A stretch of DNA of 5,312 nt from an uncultured Prevotellaceae bacterium (GCA_945486445.1 CALYTD010000099.1:1-5312); one strand, 5' to 3'. Positions 1-5,312 are shown, counted from the first letter of the stretch. Notes: a model not told the origin generated them from the sequence alone. Numbers and translations: made by a program.

Positions 1-267
1 TGCGGTACCCTCATTGGTAGCTGATGACGTCATATACGTCATGCCTTCCACACCGTTTATCTGCTCCTCCAGCGGGGCGAGGACGGAGTTTTGTACTGTC
101 TGTGCGTCCGCTCCTGAGTAGTATGCAGATACGCTTATCGTTGGTGGTGCGATGTCTGGATACTGCTCAATAGGCAAGGTTGCCATACCGATGGCACCGA
201 GTATCACAATGACTATTGAGATAACGGTGGACAGCACCGGTCTATTGATAAAGTTATCGAGTTTCAT
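1..267 (-). CDS. RND-family efflux pump inner-membrane subunit (AcrB/MexB-like), N-terminal fragment
   Basis: This is the first 89 codons of a hydrophobe/amphiphile RND transporter, the proton-driven pump of a tripartite efflux system in the inner membrane. The protein starts MKLDNFINRPVLSTVISI; residues about 11-29 form the first transmembrane helix. After it come the family-typical LPIEQYPDIAPPTI stretch (31-44) and the start of the porter domain, with the NSVLAPLEEQINGVEG segment (60-75) conserved in AcrB-type pumps. Full-length relatives have about 1,000-1,060 residues, so most of the gene lies beyond position 1. The ATG at 267-265 gives the canonical N-terminus; there is no strong Shine-Dalgarno, as usual in Bacteroidota. 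It follows the adaptor gene in the same direction, so the two are surely one operon. An outer-membrane TolC-like gene probably follows outside the window. The substrate cannot be inferred. Confidence 0.95.
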   Translation of the reverse strand, partial: MKLDNFINRPVLSTVISIVIVILGAIGMATLPIEQYPDIAPPTISVSAYYSGADAQTVQNSVLAPLEEQINGVEGMTYMTSSATNEGTA

Positions 268-282
268 TTGTATTTCTGGTTT

Positions 283-384
283 GGGGTTATAGGTTTTGGG
301 TTGTAGGTCTTTCGGGTTTGTTATTCGGTGTCATTGCTGGTGAACGAACCGACCAAACACCTTAAACCCGCAACCTATAACCAT
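283..384 (-). repeat. Imperfect inverted repeat filling the adaptor-pump spacer (possible mRNA hairpin)
   Basis: The outer arms are 283-308 and 359-384; 20 of 26 positions are complementary. They include an uninterrupted 11-bp core (285-295, GGTTATAGGTT, with 372-382, AACCTATAACC) and a further 5-bp GGGTT/AACCC block. Inside, 316-320 can pair with 354-358 and 325-329 with 348-352, leaving a loop at 330-347. On the transcribed strand almost the whole spacer can fold as one interrupted hairpin of about 100 nt. No T-run follows in the minus direction, so it is not a classical terminator. It may tune mRNA stability or pump-to-adaptor expression, or be a dispersed intergenic repeat. Function is inference. 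Confidence 0.6.
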
Positions 385-388
385 TATT

Positions 389-1585
389 TTATCCTCTAAG
401 CGCCTTTCCGACGGCTATTACTCCCTGGTCTTGTACCTTTCCGAGTTCTTCGGCTTTCTTGAGTTTCTTGGCGTACTCTGCTTCTGTCAGCGGCTTTATC
501 TCCATGCCTTCCTGCAATGAGTTCACGCCGTTTACAACGATGCGGTCACCTTTTTTCAGTCCAGAGGTTACTATATAGTTCTGCCCATCGTTCTGAGTGT
601 CTATCGTTATCTCTGTGTATTTCAGTTTATTGTCCTTTCCTACTATATATACAAAGTGCTTGTCCTGCACTTCTACGGTAGCGTCCTGCGGTATAATGAT
701 GGCCGCGGAAGCGGTGTAAGGCATCACGATGCGTCCTGAACCGCCTGACTTCAGTATGTGCTTAGGGTTGGGGAACACTGCTATGAGGCTTGTGGCGCCC
801 GTCTTGGGATCTATTACTCCGCTTGCCTTTGTCACTTTTCCTTCGTTCTCATATATGGTTCCGTCAGCCAGTTGCAGTTTCACCGCGGGGAAACTGCTTA
901 TTCCTGCCTGTGCTGAGCCATACTTACGTGTGAGCTCCAGCATGTCTTTCTCGTTCAGAGAGAAATATACTTCCACCTGAGAACCGTTGGAGATGGTTGT
1001 CAATGCCTCTGCGCTTGAAGAGCTTACCAGTGCTCCCACCTTGTAGGGCAGTGAGCCAACAAAGCCTGATGTGGGTGCCTTGATGGAGCAGAAGCTAAGT
1101 GTCTCCTGTGCGGAGGCAAGGTTAGCCTTTGCCTGTCCGAGGTTAGCCAAGGCACTTTCATATTGGTTTTTTGATGACTGTAGTTCAAACTCACCTATCA
1201 CGTTGTTGTCAAACAGTTTCTGAGCGTTCTCGTATGAGAGTTTCGCGGTGTTCACCTGGCTCTGTGCTGCGGTCACAGCGGCCTGCGCCTGGTTAACTGC
1301 CGCCTTGTAAGTGACGTTATCTATCTCGAACAACGGCTGTCCAGCAGACACCTGCTGTCCTTCCTTCACGTAGATTTTGGTTATGAAACCAGCCACTTTC
1401 GGGCGTATCTCCACGTCCTGTACACCTTTGAATGTAGCAGGATAGGTACTCTGCAAACTTGCGTCTGAGGTACCGAGCGTGCGTACAGCGTACTCGTTAT
1501 CACCGAAATCAGGCTTGCCCTGCTTTCCGCCTCCGCATGAAACCAGCATCGCAGCGAGCGCTGCAACAGTCAATAGTTTTTTCAT
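389..1585 (-). CDS. Periplasmic adaptor (membrane fusion) lipoprotein of an RND efflux system, AcrA/MexA-like
   Basis: This 398-residue protein bridges the inner-membrane RND pump and the outer-membrane channel. Residues 1-17 are a lipoprotein signal with lipobox L14-V-S-C17, so mature protein is lipidated at Cys17 and held in the periplasm. The first lipoyl half-motif lies near 58-90 (PKVAGFITKIYVKEGQQVSA). An Ala/Gln-rich alpha-helical hairpin spans about 91-167, and the second lipoyl half follows at 168-195 (IKAPTSGFVGSLPYKVGALV). Beta-barrel and membrane-proximal domains fill 200-365, with the typical GLKKGDRIVVNG at 342-353. A charged Lys/Glu-rich tail follows from about 366. Length fits the family. 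The ATG at 1585 gives an intact signal peptide; no clear Shine-Dalgarno is seen. It is the first gene of the efflux operon, 121 bp ahead of the pump gene. Family assignment is firm; substrate is unknown. Confidence 0.96.
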   Translation of the reverse strand: MKKLLTVAALAAMLVSCGGGKQGKPDFGDNEYAVRTLGTSDASLQSTYPATFKGVQDVEIRPKVAGFITKIYVKEGQQVSAGQPLFEIDNVTYKAAVNQAQAAVTAAQSQVNTAKLSYENAQKLFDNNVIGEFELQSSKNQYESALANLGQAKANLASAQETLSFCSIKAPTSGFVGSLPYKVGALVSSSSAEALTTISNGSQVEVYFSLNEKDMLELTRKYGSAQAGISSFPAVKLQLADGTIYENEGKVTKASGVIDPKTGATSLIAVFPNPKHILKSGGSGRIVMPYTASAAIIIPQDATVEVQDKHFVYIVGKDNKLKYTEITIDTQNDGQNYIVTSGLKKGDRIVVNGVNSLQEGMEIKPLTEAEYAKKLKKAEELGKVQDQGVIAVGKALRG

Positions 1586-1733
1586 TTCTTGTACTTTTTT
1601 ATTGTTATGTATTATATATCTCTGCTTTTCTTACGCGCGTTCACCTGATGATGTCTCATTAAAGTCCCGTTATCCCTACTTCTGCATGAGCGCATCTCCC
1701 GCCTGCTTGCTACCCGATGCCGTGCGCCTGAAC

Positions 1734-1741
1734 TATCTTTG
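1734..1741 (+). promoter_or_regulatory. Isolated -7-like element TATCTTTG on the plus strand (weak candidate)
   Basis: The sequence TATCTTTG matches the Bacteroidota -7 consensus TAnnTTTG exactly. The only -33-like element is TTG at 1707-1709, about 24 bp upstream, which is long for this promoter class. No plus-strand gene starts in the next 600 bp, so if active it would drive a non-coding transcript running against the efflux leader. A six-defined-base match can arise by chance in a region of this size, so this is a weak call. Confidence 0.25.
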
Positions 1742-1823
1742 CAACATTGTTCCATTACACCCTTCATGTTGTCTTACAACTGACATGGCGGAAACTTCTT
1801 GCCTTTTAATATGTTTTCGACTG

Positions 1824-1853
1824 CAAAGTTACTCATTATTTCCTATATTACAA
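1824..1853 (-). promoter_or_regulatory. Probable promoter of the efflux operon
   Basis: Read on the minus strand, TAACTTTG (1831 to 1824) matches the Bacteroidota -7 consensus TAnnTTTG. A TTG (1853 to 1851) resembling the -33 TTTG lies 19 bp upstream of it, a spacing typical of the class. Transcription would start near 1818 and give a leader of roughly 230 nt before the adaptor start codon. The same octamer, TAACTTTG, precedes the Fur-family gene on the other strand. A second -7-like octamer, TAATTTTG (1883 to 1876), lacks a well-placed -33 partner and is less likely. The call rests on motif and position only. Confidence 0.5.
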
Positions 1854-2026
1854 GCAGATATAACACCCTTTTATACAAAATTAACACCGCGACAAGTCAT
1901 TTAGAACACTCTACTTGGCGAATAAACACATCGTTAACACCATTGTAATAACTTTCCACATATTTTCACACACCATACACTATTCACGCAGAAAATAAGG
2001 AGACGAGGAAACTATCAACCAAGCAT

Positions 2027-2092
2027 CTAAACAACTAAACCACCAAACAACCCTCCACCCTATTAACTAAACAACTAAACTACCTAACAACC
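2027..2092. repeat. G-free A/C-rich block with a 26-bp direct repeat at 40-bp period
   Basis: Positions 2027-2052 and 2067-2092 match at 24 of 26 bases, including an exact 14-mer CTAAACAACTAAAC in both. A partial third copy (CAACCAAACAACTAA) follows at 2089-2103 and runs into the dyad array. The plus strand carries no G from 2024 to 2105, an extreme strand asymmetry. No protein is encoded. It may be a low-complexity spacer that grew by slippage or an unstructured leader sequence; similar AC-rich runs occur between genes of this phylum as far as I recall. Confidence 0.75.
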
Positions 2093-2100
2093 AAACAACT

Positions 2101-2188
2101 AATCAGCACCTGATTACACAGTGATTAGCACCTGATTACACTACAAACAGGTGCTGATTATTGGGCAATCAGGTGCTGATTACAAATA
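2101..2188. repeat. Four tandem 22-bp units, each with a 15-bp dyad AATCAG-CAC/GTG-CTGATT
   Basis: Units start at 2101, 2123, 2145 and 2167. Units 1 and 4 contain perfect 6-3-6 dyads (AATCAGCACCTGATT and AATCAGGTGCTGATT). Units 2 (GATTAGCACCTGATT) and 3 (AAACAGGTGCTGATT) are degenerate only in the left half-site. Dyad centres fall at 2108, 2130, 2152 and 2174, exactly 22 bp apart, so the sites lie on nearly the same face of the helix. The central triplet is CAC in units 1-2 and GTG in units 3-4, so the whole array is also a large inverted repeat: 2100-2115 pairs perfectly with 2167-2182. The right half-site plus ATTA is the most conserved part. This is the layout of a multi-site operator for a dimeric regulator; a structural or mobile palindromic repeat is the alternative. 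It ends about 130 bp upstream of the regulator's probable -7 element. Confidence 0.85.
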
Positions 2189-2274
2189 CGTCCGTCACGC
2201 GTCATACCATGACCATTGCCTCTCCCTGCACTGCCGGCACGCCACTGATGCACTAATTTCGTGTCTGTAACGAC

Positions 2275-2311
2275 AAAAAAAGGAGAAAAACCATCGGTAA
2301 ATAAAAAAAAA
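2275..2311. other. A-tracts next to the regulator promoter (possible bent DNA or UP-like element)
   Basis: Runs of A7 (2275-2281), A5 (2286-2290) and A9 (2303-2311) have centres about 10 and 19 bp apart, close to one and two helical turns. Such phasing predicts intrinsic curvature. The first two runs lie just upstream of the expected -33 position and the third lies in the spacer ahead of TAACTTTG. They may help RNA polymerase binding at a promoter whose -33 element is poor. The effect is inferred. Confidence 0.4.
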
Positions 2312-2315
2312 GCCG

Positions 2316-2323
2316 TAACTTTG
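2316..2323 (+). promoter_or_regulatory. Probable -7 element of the Fur-family gene promoter (TAACTTTG)
   Basis: TAACTTTG matches the Bacteroidota consensus TAnnTTTG and lies 33 bp before the start codon at 2357. It predicts a transcript start near 2330 and a leader of about 27 nt. No good TTTG is found at -33; A-tracts occupy that area instead. No Shine-Dalgarno is visible before the ATG. It is the only good promoter match ahead of the rightward genes, so the glycosyltransferase genes may depend on it as well. Confidence 0.6.
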
Positions 2324-2356
2324 TAGTCGCTTACAAACCAAGAATCCCGTTGTCCC

Positions 2357-2776
2357 ATGCCAGACACCACCATAGAATCATATCTGAAAGCCCACGATGT
2401 AAAACCCACAGCCGTGCGCATCCTCGTATGGAAAGAGGTGCAGGGACAACGAGAAACCTTCTCCCTTGCCGATGTAGAACGCTGGATGCCCACAATGGAG
2501 AGGTCAAGCATCTTCCGTGCGCTGCGCCTGTTTGCAGAACACGATATGCTACATGAAGTTGACGACGGCACAGGACAGCAGAAGTACTGCGTGTGCCGCT
2601 GTGCGACAAACAGTCACATTAACCACATACACTTCACCTGCCAGCACTGCGGAAAGACATACTGCCTTGAAGACTGCGCCATTCCCCAAGTGCCACTACC
2701 GCAGGGATTCCACGCCAAGGAAGCAGAATACATAGTGAAAGGCCTGTGCCCCAACTGCGCAGGAAAAGCACTATAA
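2357..2776 (+). CDS. Fur-family transcriptional regulator, cysteine-rich
   Basis: This 139-residue protein has the two-part layout of the Fur superfamily (Fur, Zur, PerR), dimeric metal-dependent DNA-binding regulators. The N-terminal winged helix includes the recognition-helix segment ERSSIFRALRLFAEHDMLHEV (48-68 with 50-60 as core), matching the family pattern T/S-V/I-Y/F-R-x-L. The C-terminal dimerisation half has HIHFTCQHCGKTYCL (90-104) and CPNC (131-134). Cys95, Cys98, Cys131 and Cys134 form the expected structural zinc site. By my alignment several sensory-site ligands of classical Fur are replaced (Thr34, Ile91, Ala123), and five extra cysteines (78, 80, 82, 103, 107) are present. Which metal or signal it senses is therefore uncertain; Zur-like is possible. 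The first ATG fits the family N-terminus. It lies downstream of the dyad array and 79 bp ahead of the glycosyltransferase genes. Autoregulation through the array is plausible but unproven. Confidence 0.9.
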   Translation: MPDTTIESYLKAHDVKPTAVRILVWKEVQGQRETFSLADVERWMPTMERSSIFRALRLFAEHDMLHEVDDGTGQQKYCVCRCATNSHINHIHFTCQHCGKTYCLEDCAIPQVPLPQGFHAKEAEYIVKGLCPNCAGKAL

Positions 2777-2855
2777 GGCAGTGCAAAAACACACATACCA
2801 TGGCGAAACACAATAAAGAGACGCGTCGTACGTTTATATAACAAAGACAAACCTA

Positions 2856-3728
2856 ATGACAATAACAGCCTCAGTAGTAACATACAACCATCATCTGCTT
2901 GAATTTGAGCCCGTATTGCGTAGTCTCTTCGCCTCGCCGGTGGACATAATCTACGTGATAGACCACTCTGATTCCATGCTGGAACTAAAAGCCGAGATGC
3001 AGGAGTTCGCACGAAGAGTGCTGAAAGGCGAGCCAGAACTGCGGAGAAAAGCCGAGGCAGGCTTCCGTCTCATATACCTTCCCCATGACAATAACGGCTA
3101 TGGCGGAGGACATAACGTAGCATTACGCGAGGCAATGAAAGAAGGAAGCCGCTACCACCTCGTAGTGAACCCCGACGTATGGTTCGGTCCTGAGGTAATG
3201 CCAAAACTCATAAAATACATGGAGGAGCACCCGGACGTAGGACAGATAATGCCCAAGGTGCTCTACCCCAACGGCGAAATACAACGTCTGGCAAAGATGT
3301 TACCAACGCCACTTGACCTCATAGGCCGCCTGTGCATACCCCATTTCATCATCAAACGACGCAATGCCCTGTTTGAATTAAAACAATCCGGCTTCACGAA
3401 AATACTCAACGTGCCATTCCTCTCAGGCTGCTTCATGTTCCTGAGAATGAGTGCTGTGGACGAAGTCGGCATGTTTGACGAACAGTTCTTCATGTATGCA
3501 GAAGACATAGACCTAACACGTCGAATACACAAGAAGTACAAAACACTCTACTATCCCTGCGTCTCCATATACCATACCTTTACCCGCGGCTCACGAAAAA
3601 GCCTGCGACTGCTGTTAATACACATACTGAGCATCATACAATACTTCAACAAATGGGGCTGGATAAAAGACGAAGAACGCAAGATAATAAACCGCAACGT
3701 GATGCAACAGATAGGCGGTATAGTATAG
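2856..3728 (+). CDS. GT2-family glycosyltransferase, rhamnosyltransferase-like
   Basis: This is a 290-residue cytoplasmic GT-A fold enzyme that transfers a sugar from a nucleotide donor to a growing glycan. It opens with a nucleotide-binding beta strand, ASVVTYN (5-11). The stretch NNGYGGGHNVAL (79-90) is typical of the WbbL/RfbN-like rhamnosyltransferase branch. NPDVWF (105-110) sits where other GT2 enzymes carry DxD, followed by PKVLYPNGEIQ (133-143), GCFMFLR (191-197) and FFMYAEDIDLTRRI (211-224), whose Glu216-Asp217 mark the catalytic base region. Length is usual for the branch. The ATG at 2856 directly precedes the first beta strand, and an in-frame stop lies just upstream (2839-2841). 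It is 79 bp after the Fur-family gene and 7 bp before the next glycosyltransferase gene. The rhamnosyl activity is inferred from motifs; the donor and acceptor are unknown. Confidence 0.93.
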   Translation: MTITASVVTYNHHLLEFEPVLRSLFASPVDIIYVIDHSDSMLELKAEMQEFARRVLKGEPELRRKAEAGFRLIYLPHDNNGYGGGHNVALREAMKEGSRYHLVVNPDVWFGPEVMPKLIKYMEEHPDVGQIMPKVLYPNGEIQRLAKMLPTPLDLIGRLCIPHFIIKRRNALFELKQSGFTKILNVPFLSGCFMFLRMSAVDEVGMFDEQFFMYAEDIDLTRRIHKKYKTLYYPCVSIYHTFTRGSRKSLRLLLIHILSIIQYFNKWGWIKDEERKIINRNVMQQIGGIV

Positions 3729-3735
3729 AAGAAGC

Positions 3736-4626
3736 ATGACACTATCTGTACTCATACCCACATACAACTGCAAATGCTACACGCTGGTAGCAGAATTGCA
3801 GCAACAGTTGGAGGCAGAAGACTGCAACTATGAAGTCATTGTAGCCGATGACGGCAGCCAAGACCAAGTCACCAACATATCCAACCTGCGCATAAACGAA
3901 CTCCCACACTGCCGCTTCATACGGCGAACAACCAACACCGGACGCGCAGCCATAAAGAACTACCTCGCAAAAGAAGCACAAGGACAGTGGCTGTTATACA
4001 TCGACAGCGACGCAAAAGTGGATAATCCGCACTACGCGCAGCAACTAATCACCGCAATAAAAGACGCCGGTCACACACAAGTGATATCCGGAGGACTGCA
4101 CCATGAAGACACACTGCCATCACCAACAGTATCACTACGCCACCGATATGAGAAGGCAGCAGACCGCCATCGCAGCGCAGCAGAACGTAACAAACGACCA
4201 TATCAGCACATAACACCATTCAACCTCTGCGTCAGACACGACGTCATGCAGTCAGTATCCTTTGATGAACAATGCAGAGAATACGGCTATGAAGACACCC
4301 TTTTCGGCGTGACACTACAACAAAAAGGCATAAGCATAACCCACATCGACAACCCCCTGCTCCACACCGGGCTTGAAACCAACGCACAATTCATAGCCAA
4401 GACCGAAGCCGCCATGCGCACATTACACTCCCTTGGCAACAAGATGATGCCCCATTCACACGTAGGGCAGGCGGTGATAAGCCTGAAACACTGGCACATA
4501 AAGTGGCTCGCAGCACTGCTGTTCCGCATATTCCGCCCCCTCATGCGCCACAACCTGCTGGGCAAAAGGCCCAACCTCACGGTGTTTGCAATGTACAAAC
4601 TCGGTTATCTCAGCACCCTTTCCTAA
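3736..4626 (+). CDS. GT2-family glycosyltransferase
   Basis: This 296-residue protein begins with the GT2 signature LSVLIPTYN (3-11) and carries VIVADDGSQD (34-43), which holds the nucleotide-binding acidic pair Asp38-Asp39. NTGRAAIKN (67-75) corresponds to the NxGxxxARN motif of the family. The metal-binding DxD is LLYIDSDAKV (86-95; Asp90, Asp92). FNLCVRHDVM (162-171) and FDEQCREYGYEDTLFG (176-191) contain the late ED motif (Glu186-Asp187). A hydrophobic, basic segment near 255-275 may bind the membrane face. The start at 3736 is preceded by a purine-rich GAAGAAG, one of the better ribosome-binding candidates here. It starts 7 bp after the preceding gene, and its stop codon abuts the next start, so it belongs to a three-gene operon for a surface glycan. 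Sugar specificity cannot be read from the sequence. Confidence 0.93.
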   Translation: MTLSVLIPTYNCKCYTLVAELQQQLEAEDCNYEVIVADDGSQDQVTNISNLRINELPHCRFIRRTTNTGRAAIKNYLAKEAQGQWLLYIDSDAKVDNPHYAQQLITAIKDAGHTQVISGGLHHEDTLPSPTVSLRHRYEKAADRHRSAAERNKRPYQHITPFNLCVRHDVMQSVSFDEQCREYGYEDTLFGVTLQQKGISITHIDNPLLHTGLETNAQFIAKTEAAMRTLHSLGNKMMPHSHVGQAVISLKHWHIKWLAALLFRIFRPLMRHNLLGKRPNLTVFAMYKLGYLSTLS

Positions 4627-5312
4627 ATGGAACAGCCACTCGTAACATTCATAATACCCGCTTATAACGCCGCACCCTATGTCAAATCGTGCGTAGAAAG
4701 CGTGTACAACCTTGACCTAAAAGGGCACGGCAGGGAGGTGATAGCCATCAACGACGGTTCCAAAGACAGCACACTCGAAGTATTAAAGCAATGCAAGGAC
4801 GCCCACCCCACAATGCTTTTACTTAACCAAGAGAACCTCGGACCAAGCATGGCACGTAACGCTGGCATGGAGAAAGCACACGGACGATACATCTTTTTCG
4901 TTGATGCTGACGACAGATTAGACTGCGATTGCGACACGAAAGAACTGGTTTCTGCCCTTGAAAGCGGCGTGATTGACATACTGGGAATAAGCACCCGGCA
5001 GACAAACCTGCGCGGACAAACCGCCTATTACCGCCGATATATACCGCAATATAATAAGGAATACAACCCGGCAAGGACGTTTTTGCACGACAGAAACCTG
5101 TTCCCCTGCGTGTGGGCATACCTCTTTCGCAGGGAGTTTCTGTGCCAGGAACAACTGAAATTCCTGCCTTTCGCACTGCACGAAGACGATGATTTCACCG
5201 TAAGAACATTCGCCTCAGCACGCAACTTCATGGCAATCAACGTGGATATATACATCAGAATAGTGCGGAAAGGCAGCATAACAACCACCGAAGACCGCGG
5301 TATGCAAAAGCG
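4627..5312 (+). CDS. GT2-family glycosyltransferase (WcaA-like), 3' end outside the window
   Basis: This open frame starts at ATG 4627, immediately after the TAA of the preceding gene, and is still open at the window end after 228 codons. It has the GT2 core: VTFIIPAYNAAPYV (6-19), VIAINDGSKDST (38-49) with Asp43, NLGPSMARNAGMEKAHG (70-86) and the DxD region IFFVDADDRL (89-98; Asp93, Asp95). LFPCVWAYLFRREFL (158-172) and LHEDDDFTVR (184-193) follow, the latter giving the late ED motif. Enzymes of this kind usually have about 300-340 residues, so roughly 70-110 are missing. The zero-base junction and absence of a Shine-Dalgarno point to translational coupling with the upstream gene. It probably adds a sugar to the same polysaccharide; donor and acceptor are unknown. 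Confidence 0.93.
   Translation, partial: MEQPLVTFIIPAYNAAPYVKSCVESVYNLDLKGHGREVIAINDGSKDSTLEVLKQCKDAHPTMLLLNQENLGPSMARNAGMEKAHGRYIFFVDADDRLDCDCDTKELVSALESGVIDILGISTRQTNLRGQTAYYRRYIPQYNKEYNPARTFLHDRNLFPCVWAYLFRREFLCQEQLKFLPFALHEDDDFTVRTFASARNFMAINVDIYIRIVRKGSITTTEDRGMQK

Larger units (their letters stand above)
1586..2356. other. Long intergenic region between divergent efflux and regulator/glycosyltransferase units
   Basis: No convincing gene lies here. Open frames in the region (for example 1479-1904 on plus and 2158-2571 on minus) overlap real genes out of frame and show no recognisable protein. What it holds, left to right: a putative leader for the efflux mRNA (about 1586-1818), a minus-strand promoter (1824-1853), three TAACACC motifs (1861-1867, 1882-1888, 1935-1941), an A/C-rich direct-repeat block (2027-2092), a four-unit dyad array (2101-2188), about 85 bp without visible structure, then A-tracts and a plus-strand promoter. 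The segment 1640-1730 is richer in G+C than its surroundings and shows no clear element. The 5' part could hide a small RNA. Confidence 0.7.

Noticed and set aside
1479..1904. 141-codon plus-strand open frame across the adaptor start and its leader
   Set aside because: It overlaps the adaptor signal peptide region antisense, is rich in Ser/Cys/Leu without domain features, and runs through probable promoter sequence.
2101..2188. CRISPR array
   Set aside because: Units are 22 bp including only 7 bp between dyads, so there are no spacers of normal length, and no cas gene is nearby.
2027..2188. Plasmid or chromosomal replication origin with iterons
   Set aside because: Tandem repeats and AT-rich DNA are present, but there is no replication initiator gene and no evident DnaA boxes; the neighbours are ordinary chromosomal functions.
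2158..2571. 137-codon minus-strand open frame overlapping the Fur-family gene and the end of the dyad array
   Set aside because: It lies antisense to a clearly conserved Fur-family protein and its translation shows no recognisable domain; it is a shadow frame.
2777..2855. Terminator after the Fur-family gene
   Set aside because: Only short palindromes such as CGTACG occur, with no stable stem followed by a T-run.
2614..3012. Minus-strand open frame across the regulator-glycosyltransferase junction
   Set aside because: It is antisense to two well-supported genes and has no family signature.
4677..5288. Several overlapping minus-strand open frames in the last glycosyltransferase region
   Set aside because: The plus strand encodes a full set of GT2 motifs in one uninterrupted frame; the minus frames are by-products.

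Overview
The window looks like a piece of a Bacteroidota chromosome, most likely Prevotella/Segatella-like. The grounds are three: two close matches to the Bacteroidota -7 promoter element TAnnTTTG ahead of genes, start codons with almost no Shine-Dalgarno sequence, and gene families typical of that phylum. The isoleucine codon ATA is frequent throughout, and the efflux and glycosyltransferase genes share this habit, so nothing suggests recent transfer of one block. The genus is inference.

Left part (1-1585, minus strand): an efflux operon. A lipoprotein periplasmic adaptor of the AcrA/MexA type is transcribed first, followed after a 121-bp spacer by the N-terminus of an RND inner-membrane pump of the AcrB/MexB type that runs off the window. 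The spacer holds an imperfect inverted repeat that nearly fills it and could fold as a long mRNA hairpin.

Middle (1586-2356): about 770 bp without a convincing gene, between divergent transcription units. From left to right it holds a likely long leader and promoter for the efflux operon, three TAACACC motifs, a G-free A/C-rich block with a 26-bp direct repeat, then four 22-bp units, each centred on a 15-bp dyad related to AATCAG-CAC-CTGATT at exactly 22-bp spacing. After these come A-tracts and a promoter for the rightward genes. The four-unit dyad array is the most striking element of the window.

Right part (2357-5312, plus strand): a short, unusually cysteine-rich Fur-family regulator, then three consecutive GT2-family glycosyltransferases. 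The first resembles rhamnosyltransferases, and the last is cut by the window end. The three glycosyltransferase genes are separated by 7 and 0 bp, so they almost certainly form one operon, probably making a surface polysaccharide (LPS O-chain, capsule or exopolysaccharide). Whether the Fur-family gene is co-transcribed with them (79-bp gap, no terminator seen) and whether it binds the dyad array are open questions.
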